From positions 29,194,813-29,258,812 of the forward strand of contig NC_081541.1 in the NCBI RefSeq assembly GCF_901000735.1: 64,000 bases of DNA, written 5' to 3'. A program made the translations under genes and the position numbers. This DNA is from Corylus avellana (taxonomy: Eukaryota > Streptophyta > Magnoliopsida > Fagales > Betulaceae). The notes under the pieces were generated by a model. It was not told the DNA's origin. It saw only the letters and a program-made list of their open reading frames with translations, and ran no database searches. Shown piece by piece: positions 1 through 10,221 of this stretch. Position 1 is the first letter of the stretch; each line of letters begins with the position of its first letter.

Positions 1-1066
1 GATCAAAAACAACGAAGAGTTTTGCATGGAACGAATGCTGGAATTTGTCGGTTCCAAATGTGGTCAAAATGTTTCTATGGAGAGCCCTTAATAATCTGCT
101 CCCTACAAAGTTTAATCTTTTTAAAAAAGGTGTCGTTAAAAGTCCTTTGTGCCTTATTTGTGAAGCTGAAAATGAGACAGTAGAACATATTTTGTGGAGC
201 TGCCTGTCGACATCAGATGTATGGAGTAGTGGTCCGCCAAAATTACAAAAAGCTGGCGGAATGAGTGGCAGTTTCTCTGATATCTTTGGGAATTTGTTGG
301 AGCGCTGTGATAGGACTGAAATGGAGCTTTTTGCTGTTACTACTCGACGCATTTGGCTGCGAAGGAATGCTGTGGTACATGGAGATCCTTTCCTCCATCC
401 CAACCAGCTCCTTCGTGAGGCACAATGTGCTTTGGATGAGTACCATCGGGTGAATGAGGGCAACTCAGCGCAAAGGAACCATGACTTGGAACGGGCCATT
501 GTTAAGTGGCAACCCCCACCAGCAAACATGGTGAAGATGAACTGGGATGCGGCGGTGAATGTGAAGGAAAAGAGAGTTGGGCTGGGTCTCATTGCAAGGG
601 ACTCGACGGGAAAATTTTTGGCTGCACGCAGTATAACCCATGAAGCTATAACAGATCCCATTACAGCAGAATCCATGGCTGCTTTGCATGCCGTCCTCTT
701 TAGCAAAGAAATGAGTTTTGATAACGTTCTCTTCGAAGGTGATGCCATGCAAGTTATCAAGACGATTGACTCAAAAGGGCTGTGTTTTAGTAGCTATGGA
801 CAATTCATAGAAGGTATAAAATTAGAGCTACGTGGTGTAGAGAATGCTAGATTTTTACATGTTTTGAGGGACGCCAATAATGCTGCGCATGTGCTTGCAA
901 AATTGGCTACCACCCATGTCATTTTCTCTACTTGGTTGGGGAATACCCCATCAAGTATTGGTGACATTGTAAGAAGGGAGCAATCTCTTCTTCCTGTGTG
1001 ATCTTCTTTGGATCTTTTTGAATCAATGAATATCTATATATTCCTTCAAAAAAAAAAAAAAAAAGA
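1..1066 (+). mobile_element. 3' end of a LINE (non-LTR retrotransposon): zinc-binding RT tail, RNase H, poly-A
   Basis: The open frame 45-1001 (318 aa) has the two C-terminal modules of plant L1-type LINE ORF2. The first, roughly residues 1-70, is a reverse-transcriptase zinc-binding region with the CLIC...EHILWSC pattern. The second, roughly 160-300, is an RNase H-like domain with acidic residues in the contexts NWDAAV, AESMAA, EGDAMQV and RDANNAAH. The stop is followed by about 50 bases and an A-run at about 1050-1066, as expected for a LINE 3' end. The reverse transcriptase itself would lie left of the window. The frame is intact here, so the insertion may be fairly young. It is not a host gene, although single RNase H-like host genes of this type exist and cannot be fully excluded. 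Confidence 0.85.
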
Positions 1067-1150
1067 AGTCCATCATTATATTTAAATAATTAAACGCTTC
1101 TCTTTCTCTTCCCTTACATTGAATGATGAAAAAAAAAAAAAAAAAAAGAA

Positions 1151-1510
1151 GGTAAAGTTCACTTAATCCCCTAAAACTACTACCCCAATGATAATCTACC
1201 ATCAAACTATCAATTGCGACAATTTACCCCCCAAATTACCAAAATAATGATAATGTAGCCTCGATTTTAACAAAATGATAAAATTACCTTTACTAAAATA
1301 AAAACAAAAATATTAAAATTTATTTATTTATTTCAAAATTTAAGGGTATTTTTGTCTTATTAAAAATTTTAGAGTGAAAATTTCATTATTTTGCTAGTAT
1401 TGGAGGGTACATTATCATTGTTTTGATAGTTTATGGGATAAATTGTCGTAATTGATAATTTGAGGGGTAGATTGTCCTTGGGTGATAGTTTGAGATGGTT
1501 AAATGAACTT
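1151..1510. repeat. Foldback/MITE-like element upstream of the broken aminoacylase copy
   Basis: The left end (gtaaagttcacttaatcccc) is roughly inverted at the right end (ggttaaatgaactt). In between are alternating blocks such as 'gacaatttacc' and their complements 'ggataaattgtc'. A diverged copy sits at the equivalent place upstream of the intact aminoacylase (33237-33538), so it was present before that duplication. It belongs to the same loose family as 14898-15676 and 27810-28481. No coding capacity. Confidence 0.6.
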
Positions 1511-1741
1511 AAAAATAATAATAATAATAATAATAATTAATTATAAGATTTTACATTTCGAGTAATCGAATCAATTCTTCGAATATTCTCTAAAAAATGT
1601 TGTTTAGCTTTTTTCTTTTTTCTTTTTAAATATGTTCAGTTTTTTTAGTTTTATTCTTGGATAGTGTTCTTAAGCGTCACCTAGAAAGTCATACGTCTCA
1701 TCCTCCTTCACTGAAACAGAGAAAACAGAGCAAAAGAGCCA

Positions 1742-2692
1742 ATGGAGCTCAGTTGCAGAACTATCCTCTACTTCATTTCTCTACTATTATTGTTCCTCTC
1801 ATCATCATCATTAACAGCAATAGCTGAAGCAGACCCATCATCATCATCATCGTCGTCGTCAATTATATCAAGATTCCAACAGTACCTCCAAATCAACAGT
1901 ACGCTGAATCGGCCGATTTCATCCTCTCCCAAGCCAAGTCCATCGCGCTCGAGGCGCAGACCCTGGAGTTCGTGGAGGGCAAACCTCTGATCCTCCTCAA
2001 ATGGCCCGGCTCCGATCCCAGCCTCCCCACAATCCTTCTCAACTCCCACACCGACGTTGTTGCCGCCGAGCTCGACAAGTGGTCGCACCATCCCTTCAGT
2101 GCCCACCTCGACCAGCACGGCAACATCTACGCCAGAGGGTCCCAGGACATGAAGTGCGTTGGCATACAGTACCTCGAGGCCATTCGCAAGTTGAAGGCTT
2201 CTGGGTTCCAGCCCCTTCGCTCTGTCTACCTGTCCTTTGTGCCGGACGAGGAGATTGGCGGCCACGATGGTGCCGAGAAGTTCGTGGATTCCGATGTTTT
2301 CAAGAGTTTGAATGTGAGCATTTTACTTGACGAAGGTAACTGATTTTTGGCACTATTTAGTATTGTTTAAGGTAATTTGTTGTACTCTGTTTTAAGGTAT
2401 TTGTGTAATTTTGGGAACAGGGTTGGCTTTGATTAGTGAGAAGTACAAGGCGTTTTATGCGGAAAGGGGTCCGTGGTGGCTGGTGATAAGGCTACTGGGC
2501 AGCCAGGCCATGGGTCGAGGTTGTATGACAATTCTGCTATGGAGAATCTGTTGAAAAGCATTGAGAGTGTGAGGAGGTTTCGAGCTTCGCAGTTGGATTT
2601 GGTGAAGGCAGGTTTAAAAGCTGAGGGCGAGGTTGTTTCGGTTAATATGGTGTTCTTGAAGGCGGGCACGCGGACTCCAACTATAAGTTAGA
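1742..2692 (+). pseudogene. Broken second copy of aminoacylase-1 (exons 1-2 only)
   Basis: Exon 1 (1742-2335) and exon 2 (2421-2692) are close to those of the intact gene at 33789-38252. Four lesions are visible by comparison. First, 19 bases are missing between 1897 and 1898, which shifts the frame after about residue 52. Second, one T is missing near 2487, which shifts the frame after the WWLV motif. Third, the exon 2 donor reads ATAAGT at 2693-2698 instead of GTAAGT. Fourth, exons 3-5 are absent: homology runs on into intron 2 and stops near 4100. The codons for HTDVV, GSQDMK, PDEEIGG and LDEG are still present in exon 1, so decay is recent. No functional M20 peptidase could be made; a short transcript is possible because the promoter region was copied too. 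Confidence 0.93.
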
Positions 2693-3549
2693 CTCAATTT
2701 TGGAGCTTATTTGTTGATGAATTGGGTGTCATTTTAGGTTAAGTATAGAGATCCTGCAATTTGTTGTCCGGCAAATTTTGGAAGCAAATAGGAGATTGCC
2801 TGCTATCTGTTTGGGGATTCGGTGACTTGGAAGTTACACCAATCATTAGAGGTCTAAACTCTAAACTACAACAGACCAGTGCAATTGGTGAGTTGGGAGA
2901 CATATATTACGGAGGTGTTACCAAAACCAGTACAACAGACCGAGCACCAGTTGCAATCTCACCAAAACCATGTTTTAGTTATTTAAAATTGAGAAAAGTA
3001 TACTTTTAGTTATTTTGATGAGTAAAATTTGGTGACATTGCTAAGAGCATTCCCAGCAACTCCTTATAAGAGAGTCTGTTTCCTAAGTTTAGGAAATATG
3101 TAAAAAAAAAATCGCAAAAAAGGTCGCACAACAGACTTCCTAAATGAACTTTAAACATTAAGATTGCTACAATAGAACCCAATGTTTTGGGTTCTACTAT
3201 TGCAATCCTTATGATTATTAAAAAAAAAAAATCTCTCCTCTCTCCTCTCTCATCTCATGTTTCACATTTCTCTCTCATCTCTCCTCTCATATATATATAT
3301 ATATAAAATTAAAAAAATAAATATTTTAATGATATAGAGAATGATTAAGGGAAGCTATTGTAGTGTATTTTGACATAAGAAAGCAAAAAGTAGTTTGGAT
3401 CCTTAAATATATATATAAAAAAAAAAATGGCAAATAAGCTGCTGAGAATGATCTAATAATCCTCTTACAAGAAAACCCTAAAACATAAGTGCGAGGGTTT
3501 GGAAAAGACATGTCCATGATGAGATATAGGCCTTGAGAGATAATGCTTA

Positions 3550-3842
3550 GGTTACGTTTGGTATGCAGAATAGCTATTCCATTAGAAAAATATATATATA
3601 TAGTTTTTATTGAAAATAAAAGAAGATGGAATGAATTAGTCTTAGAATAATTGAGAGAAATAGCTATTCCTCATTTTAAGGTATAGTCATTCCATTATGG
3701 GCCATGTGCATGACTATTTCAAGTGTTAAGAGTATATGTATACTTTAACACCAATGCTATTTTATTCCGTCGTCCTTCATTCTTAATAAAGGCTATTACT
3801 TTTTTTCTAATGAAAAAGTCATTCCGCTTACCAAATGTACCC
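3550..3842. mobile_element. PIF/Harbinger-type MITE in the aminoacylase intron remnant
   Basis: Terminal inverted repeats GGTTACGTTTGGTATGC and GGGTACATTTGGTAAGC face each other. They are flanked by TTA on both sides (3547-3549 and 3843-3845), matching the TWA target duplication typical of PIF/Harbinger elements. The internal sequence is about 290 bp with no coding capacity. An orthologous copy is at 35469-35756, so insertion predates the gene duplication. Confidence 0.75.
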
Positions 3843-3910
3843 TTAATCCTCATTTGACAAGCACCTAAATCTCACAAATTTACAAAATTTATTGTTAGAA
3901 TTATCTTTTG

Positions 3911-4077
3911 AGAAATGCTACTTTGTAGACTCCTATACACTAGGACAACATGGTAGTAAAAATTGGCCCTTAACTATCTTTTTAACGAGCCCGTGTTGAT
4001 CCAAAGGCTGATTTTAACTGTCATGTTATCGTAGTTATATGATAATCGTATATACTAAATAGCATTACTCTTATCTT
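3911..4077. mobile_element. Small MITE with 'agtaatgctat' type ends
   Basis: The left end 'gagaaatgctactttgtaga' is approximately the reverse complement of the right end 'tactaaatagcattactctt'. The element also occurs at about 35826-35990 in the intact gene. A related but separate insertion lies inside a polygalacturonase intron (46597-46779). Around 165 bp, non-coding. Confidence 0.55.
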
Positions 4078-4433
4078 ATATGCAAAATGTTTAAAATAGC
4101 ATTACTCCTAAATCCTAAGGGTATGTTTAATGGGGTTTTAATGATTCGGTCCAGTAGCACCGGTTCAGTCAGCTCCATGACTGCTTGCGGGGTCAAAAAA
4201 AGGGGCCACCTCCATGTCTACAAATTGAAACAATGAAACCGTTGACATCAAAAATGAATCTTTCTTGCCGTTTCCCTTGCACCCACCCACAAATCTCATC
4301 AAATTGTCCCAAAACTTCCTGATTTTTTTTTTTTTTTTAAAAAAAAAAATTGTAATAATTATACATAAATTGCCAATGTGGCATGATGACATGAAATATA
4401 GACAAATACCACACGTTTTTGCTGATATGACAC

Positions 4434-4690
4434 TGTTAAATATATTGGATAATATATTAGAAGCGGAAGAAAGAGAGAGAGAATAGAGAGAGAGAGCGGA
4501 AGCATATAGGACTACATTGTATTGAGTCTTATAATAATAATGAATACAGAGACCTCTATTTATAGAGAGGCTAGTAACCTAATAGACTAAGGAAAGGTAA
4601 ACCTAGTAGAATAAGGAAAGGTAAACCTAGTAGAATAAGAAAAGGTAAACCTAGTAGACTAATAGTAAATAACAAGTAATATTCTTAACA
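4434..4690 (-). repeat. 3' LTR of the copia-like element
   Basis: 257 bp with TGTTAA...TTAACA ends. It contains three near-repeats of 'ggaaaggtaaacctagtaga'. The part from 4530 is identical to the LTR piece right of the gap at 28582-28745. Confidence 0.85.
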
Positions 4691-4819
4691 TCCCCCCTCA
4701 AACTCAATGTGTAAACTTGAGTTTGGATAAACGAAAAGGGAAAGAAAAAGGAATTCGCCGAAAAAGCTGCTTGTGCCGAAACAATTGCCGAAGTAACGCC
4801 ATAAAAGTTGTTAGAGACC

Positions 4820-5340
4820 CGTGGATTCTGCCTGGTCGGCTGAGAAAAGTAGGTTCAGTTAAAAGGGGCTTGTTTGGCCCGTAACCCTTGGACTGTCTCG
4901 CCTGATCGGCTGAGCTAAAGTCTGACCCAAAAATTTTAGCTAGTAGACCGTCTCGCCTGGTCGGCTGAGATAAGTAGGGCCGGTTGAAGAGGCTAATCAT
5001 GTCTGAAACCCTTGGACCGTCTCGCCTAGTCGGCTGAGATAAGTAGGCCCGATTGAAGAGGCTAATCATGGAAACCCTTGGACCGTCTCGCCTAGTCGGC
5101 TGAGATAAGTAGGCCCGATTGAAGAGGCTAATCATGTCCCTTGGACCGTCTCGCCTTGTCGGCTGAACTAAAGTCTGACTAGTAGACCGTCTCGCCTGGT
5201 CGGCTGAGATAAGCAGGGCCGGTTGAATAGGCTAATCATGCCTGAAACCCTTGGACCGTCTCGCCTTGTCGGCTAAACTAAAGTCTGGCCCATCTAACTA
5301 GTAGACCGTCTCGCCTAGCCGGCTGAGCTAAGTAGGGAGA
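4820..5340. repeat. Minisatellite inside the copia-like element
   Basis: About nine imperfect units carry the core 'gaccgtctcgcctrgtcggc' followed by 'tgagataagtaggsccg'. Cores start near 4826, 4892, 4949, 5018, 5084, 5146, 5187, 5256 and 5307, so spacing is about 40 to 70 bp. Some variants end 'gaagaggctaatcatg'. On the minus strand part of the array stays open and encodes a repeated peptide beginning MISLFNR, but there is no sign that it is a real protein. Confidence 0.8.
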
Positions 5341-6322
5341 AAAAGGGCCGGTTGAAGAGGCAAATCAGTGACCGGTGATGGCGGCATTTGACAAGGCATA
5401 AGTGGGCCGGTTGAAAGGGGCTTCTTTGGCCCGAAAACCCATGGACCTAAGGAAAGATTGGTCTGACCCGAGAGTGCCATCCGCAAGAAGAATGAACCGG
5501 ATTTAATTGCGCCAAAGAACAGGCTATAAAACCGAATTGAACAAGCATAACCCAACTTGAACCGCATAAAACAAACGCCTAAATTTGAAGAAGAGTCTTG
5601 TTTTCTGCCATATAGAGATGCCAAAAGCAAAATAGACCACAAATTTGAAATCAGGACGAAAAATTGAGTAGGAAACACCTAGTCAACTTTTTTCAGTGGT
5701 CAAAGTCAAAGTCAACGGTCAACGATTGAAAAGTCAACGCTGACGTGGCACTAATGACGTGGTAAGGTCTGACTTGATACTGATGACGTGGCACACATGC
5801 TGACGTGGCACTGATGACATGGCACGTAGGGCTGGCATGGTTATGCTGACGTGGCAAGGATGGCGTGGCACGTGTGTGCGATGGCGCGTGTGGTACACGC
5901 GCGAACGGAGGAGGCGTGTTCTGGCGCGTGGATCTGACGCGCGGAACTTCTGGGGGCGCGTGGGGGCGCGTGCGGCGTCGTATGGAGGATATGGGACTTG
6001 TTCTGGAATCACCGAGATGAAAGCTATCGATCGGTGGCCTTGGAGAAGTGATCGGACCGCTGGTGGTGGAAGTGCAGTGGCGGAATTGCCAAAAATTTGG
6101 GCGGCGCGTGAGGGGGCGTGGAAGCTCCTATGGGGCTGTGTGCGGCGGCTCTGGGACGGTTGTCTTCCGGGTTTTCAAGCGGTATAGTGATACACTGAAA
6201 ACCTCGAGGAAAAGATAGAGAACCGTGAGGAGCAGAAAGAATGATTCGCCAGATAACACTGGCGGCGCCGGAAAACGTCAAAGACGTTTATTGGAGGCCA
6301 CAGAAAAGTGGCTTTGATACCA

Positions 6323-6589
6323 TGTTAAATATATTGGATAATATATTAGAAGCGGAAGAAAGAGAGAGAAGAGCGAGAGAGCGAAAGCACACAATGGACT
6401 ACATTGTATTGACTCTGATAATAATAATGAATACAGAGGCCTCTATTTATAGAGAGGCAAGTAACCTAATAGATTAAGGAAAGGTAAACATAGTAGAATA
6501 AGGAAAGATAAACCTAGTAGAATAAGAAAAGGTAAACCTAGTAGACTAATAATACCTAAAGAAGTAAATAACAAGTAATATTCTTAACA
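6323..6589 (-). repeat. 5' LTR of the copia-like element (shared middle LTR)
   Basis: 267 bp with the same ends as 4434-4690. It lies next to the primer binding site on its left and directly against a truncated gag-protease frame on its right. It therefore also serves as the 3' LTR of the neighbouring element. Confidence 0.85.
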
Positions 6590-7662
6590 TGGTGAGGTGT
6601 CATGTGATTGCAACAAGCAGAGTCAAAGAGCCAAGAGGAAGAGGTACCTGGCAAAACTGAGAGGACAGAGGAAGATGCATTACCAGAACGAGATAGGACG
6701 ACCTGGTTGACTATTGTCTCGAAGTCAGCTGCAGATAAGGTGACACTGGATCCTGATGCGTGGCTAGAGGGGGCAACTGAAGAGGGAGCAGCTGGAGATG
6801 AACCACTCTCAGTATGAGCAACTGCTGCTGTGGGTGCATTAGATCTTCCCTTACGCCAACACTTGTCAATAGTGTGCCCTCGACGTCGACAATAGCGACA
6901 GTAATTATTATCGCGAGACTTAGGAGGGAGTCGAGAAGTACCTGACCTGTCATAATACTCTCGCTGGAATGACGAGGAGCCAGAGGATGGTGCATCCAAC
7001 ACTGTATGACTAGGCTGAGAGCGCATAGTCTGCGATCTAGTCTCGGCACGGACAAGTTCGAAGATGGCAGTGTCCAAAGTGGGAAGAGGAGAACGATGTA
7101 ATAGTTGCACACGAACAGGCTCAAAATCATCACGCAAAGCCATCAAAAATTGGTGAAGACGATGTTGATCTCTACGGGTAACATACATCTGAGCATCAGT
7201 GGGATCCTTCCAAATAGGATCAGAAACATCAATTTGGTTCCACAAGAATTGCATGCGGGCAAGAAAATCATTAATACTCTGACCAGATTCCTGTCTGAGA
7301 TGGAAAAGTTCAAACAAAAGCTGATACTCGTGAGCACCATCTACAGAAGAATAACGAGAAGCAAGCATATCCCAAGCACCCTTTGCTTCATCAAAGCTGC
7401 CAAAGAGTGCAGAAATAGATGGGATAGTGGTATTACGGAACCATGTAAGAATTTGATGATGTTTGCTATCCCAATCAATAAGACGAGTGGTAAAAGCCTC
7501 ATCTGCCTCAGAATCCTTTTTAACTGGCTTTTGGATCTCCCCAGTGACATAAAGCCAAAGCTTGCGGCCTTTAAGAAAGCTGCGCATAGATTGAGACCAC
7601 AACATATAGTTTATTCCATCCAATACAGTCTGAACATGATGAAAAATCTCGTTTTGTGCCAT
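6590..7662 (-). pseudogene. Ty1-copia gag with start of protease, truncated by an LTR
   Basis: The frame starts at 7662 and stays open to 6556, but the last residues are read from the adjoining LTR. The N-terminal two thirds resemble the copia gag (UBN2-like) region. A CCHC zinc knuckle follows (CRYCRRRGHTIDKC, around residues 255-268). A Ser/Ala-rich linker leads to WLFDSACCNHMT, which is where the copia aspartic protease begins, with Asp-Ser-Ala in place of the usual Asp-Ser-Gly. The sequence then runs straight into the LTR at 6589, so integrase, reverse transcriptase and RNase H are lost. This is a transposon remnant and not a host gene. Confidence 0.88.
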
Positions 7663-7689
7663 CTGGAAGGCTCAAATGCAAAAACAGAC

Positions 7690-8374
7690 TACAAATATGA
7701 AATCAGGACGAAAAAATAGGTAAGAAAGCACCTGGTCAACTCTGAAAATCAACAAAAAGTCAACGGTCAACGGTCAAAGTCAACGCTGGCGTGGCAGGGT
7801 CTGACTTGATACAACTGACGTGGCACACAGGCTGACGTGGCACGTAGGGCTGACGTGGTTATGCTGACGTGGCAATTAGGGCTGACGTGGCAAGAATGGC
7901 GTGGCACGTGGGTGCGATGGCGCGTGTGTTACACGCGCGAACGGAGGAGTCTTTCGCTGGCGCATGGATCTGACGCGCGGACCTTCTGGGGGCGCGTGGC
8001 GGCGCGTGGAGCCTCGTATGGAGGATCTGAGGCCTGTTCTGGAATCCTGGGGAGCAGATCTATCGATCGGTGACCTGGAGGAAGCAATCGGACCACCGTG
8101 GCGGCCGGTGGCTGGACGGCAGTGGCGGAATTGCCGAACCTTTGGACGGCGCGTGAGGGTGCGTGAGGGCTCCGATATGGATGTGTGAGGCGGCTCTGGG
8201 ACGGTTGTCTTCCTGGCTTTCAAGCGGTATAGTGATAAGCTGAAAACCTCGAGGAGAAGATAGAGAACCGTGAAGATCAGAGAGAAGGATTCGCCGAATA
8301 ACACTGGCGGCGCCGGAGGAAAAATATTTAGCCGCAAAAAAATTTTGAGGTGATTCAGAACCTGTGCTCTGATA
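7690..8374 (-). mobile_element. Leader and primer binding site remnant of the outer copia-like element
   Basis: This GC-rich stretch, with many 'tgacgtggca' blocks, matches the leader of the inner element (5680-6310) and precedes the gag start. At its outer edge the minus strand reads TATCAGAGCACAGG (8374 down to about 8361), the initiator Met-tRNA primer site without its first bases. The 5' LTR that should follow is missing; a CRK gene copy starts exactly there. Confidence 0.75.
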
Positions 8375-9302
8375 GACCCAACAACAACTGCTATAACCGA
8401 TATTGGGATACAAGCAATCACCACAACCATCCAAATCTTCAATTTAGGCCCTGCTTTTCCATAAGAAGATTTCGATTCACCAAGACCACTATTTTAAAGG
8501 AAATCAATCAGCAAAATTCTTATGTCCTTACCTTTGGAACTTGGGTAGGTTAAGAACACACTTGAAGCGTTGTAGAATTGGTAGAGCTGAAACCTCACAT
8601 TACAATTCGCACTAACAATAATTCCACCTTGGCGTGAATGGCAGCATGCATGAAGATCTCCCAAGGCCTGCACCAGACAACTATAACAGGAACTTTCAGA
8701 GATGTCCTTAGTACATTGTACAAGACCGTAAATTGTTTCCTTCCTGGAAAATTTAATTTCCCCTGTTGCAAACATGCGTTTCGAAGGATCAAACGCAGCC
8801 TCTCTTGAGATGTTATCTATTAAGTAGGTTAATACCTTATCAAAACGAACTGGATTAATTGAAAGATTTTTCTCCAGATAATTCTGGTCTGGATACTTTC
8901 CAGTATAAACCATCAAGGAATAGAAATTCTGCCTGGAGTAGCGAACTTGACAAAGCTCAAACCAAATCGTTGCATCTTCAGTTTTGCACTGATTCAAGAT
9001 TTCCTGGCTTGCATTCTTTATGCAATCCCGGCAAACTGTCGAATTGACATCCCCTCTACAAAGTGCTTCACCATAGACTTTTGGGTCCTCCCCAGTAGAG
9101 TTGTTGTAGAAACCTGTTGCCGAAGTATTGGATGGGCCGGATGGCAATGACTGAAAAAGGAGCTTTAGATTGTTTTCAAATGGGCTGCTGAGTGCGTAAT
9201 TTCTGGACTCTGGGTTACAAAAGGTATAGACAGGATCTCCACTGGCAAGGACAGGGCGCATTAAAAGTGGTATAATTAAGAAAAGCATAGCTGAAACAAC
9301 AT

Positions 9303-10151
9303 TGTTAGTTCTTGTGTTGGCTTAATTCAGTTCCAAAATGCAGATGTTACTGTTTACAGCTCAAACACTGATATAGAATGCTCAGAATCCAATCTCCACC
9401 GTTCATAATGTAGATTCATGTGTTATGAATGTCCCTACAAAATTTCAGCTCAATCGGACCACAAACGCCCATCGATCGGAGCTGTTGATGAAGACTGGAC
9501 AGGTCGGGTCCGGACCGCAATTCCCCGGGTCCGGACCTCATTTCCAGAAACTTAAATCTTGCTCCGCGAAGCCGTGTCTGGACCGCCCATTAACATGTCC
9601 GGACACCCCGTAAGTTTTAGGCCCAAAAACGTGATTTTAAGTGGATTAGGTCTAGGGTTTTGTCGGGGGTATATATACATCATTATAGAAGAAAGAGGTA
9701 TGAATTTTCACCCCCAGAGAGTTCGTCGGAGGCTGTGCTAAGAGAGATCATATGTGGTGAGCGTTAAAGTGAATCTCTTAGAGTTTTAATTATTCCTTTG
9801 ATAAATCTACGGTTGAGAAGTCTATCGGAAGGGTCCGGTAAAGGAGAATCACGTTGAAGAAGATTGTGAGCAAGGAAACGAGTTGTAGGCTTGTCGATCT
9901 TACAGAGCCAAGGTCTTGCAAAGGGTTGTAAGTGTTCCTAGTGTCTGTAATCTCTGGATAATCTTTTGATAGTGATTTCCTGGGTTTGGCTGCCCCGGAG
10001 AGGTTTTACTTTTAGATCGGTTTCTAAAAGGTTTCCTCTTCGTCACCAAAATCTTTGTGTGTGATTGTTCATATTTTGGTGAATGTTTGTTTTGATATAT
10101 ATCTGTTAATTCCGCATAAAATTGTGATATTTATCTGTTTAGAATTTTTCA
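9303..10151 (+). repeat. 5' LTR of the Sirevirus-like element
   Basis: 849 bp, TG...CA ends. A TATA-like stretch tatatata lies at 9670-9677, about 70 bases after the short repeats 'gggtccgga' and 'tgtccgga', suggesting the U3/R region. Confidence 0.92.
9670..9677 (+). promoter_or_regulatory. Probable LTR TATA box
   Basis: tatatata after a GC-rich stretch in the 5' LTR, preserved at 13039-13046 in the 3' LTR. Inferred from composition and position only. Confidence 0.4.
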
Positions 10152-10152
10152 A

Positions 10153-10167
10153 TTGGTATCAGAGCGG
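10153..10167 (+). other. Primer binding site (initiator Met-tRNA)
   Basis: TTGGTATCAGAGCGG starts one base after the 5' LTR end. TGGTATCAGAGC is the standard complement of the plant initiator Met-tRNA 3' end. Confidence 0.9.
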
Positions 10168-10221
10168 GTTCACTCAGTTTGGATTAAATTCTTGAGTGAG
10201 ATCTGTTGACTCCTGTTTGCT

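Larger units (their letters stand above)
2693..4433 (+). other. Remnant of aminoacylase intron 2, then unrelated sequence
   Basis: From 2693 to about 4100 the sequence follows intron 2 of the intact copy (34726-36015), including two MITEs annotated separately. After about 4100 the match ends and 4110-4433 shows nothing recognisable apart from an A/T run at 4322-4350. The transposon array begins at 4434. Confidence 0.75.
4434..6589 (-). mobile_element. Non-autonomous Ty1-copia-like LTR element with minisatellite interior
   Basis: The element reads on the minus strand. Its 5' LTR is 6323-6589 and its 3' LTR is 4434-4690, both starting TGTTAAG and ending TTTAACA. Directly after the 5' LTR is a primer binding site TGGTATCAAAGCC (complement of 6310-6322), matching initiator Met-tRNA with a small change. 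A polypurine tract, GAGGGGGGA on the minus strand, precedes the 3' LTR at 4691-4702. The interior has a GC-rich leader (about 5680-6310) shared with 7690-8330 and keeps the gag start (complement of about 5607), but the frame stops after about 10 codons. A tandem repeat takes the place of gag-pol. The two LTRs differ at many positions, and no matching target duplication flanks the pair, so this is part of a rearranged array rather than one clean insertion. Confidence 0.85.

Noticed and set aside
4704..5135. Repeat protein encoded by the minisatellite (143 codons, minus)
   Set aside because: Units differ in length by non-multiples of three along the array, so the frame is kept only in part; nothing suggests translation.
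5734..6281. Several overlapping frames in both strands of the GC-rich leader of the copia-like element (and 7837-8442)
   Set aside because: High GC content lowers stop frequency. The frames disagree between the two leader copies and have no motif.
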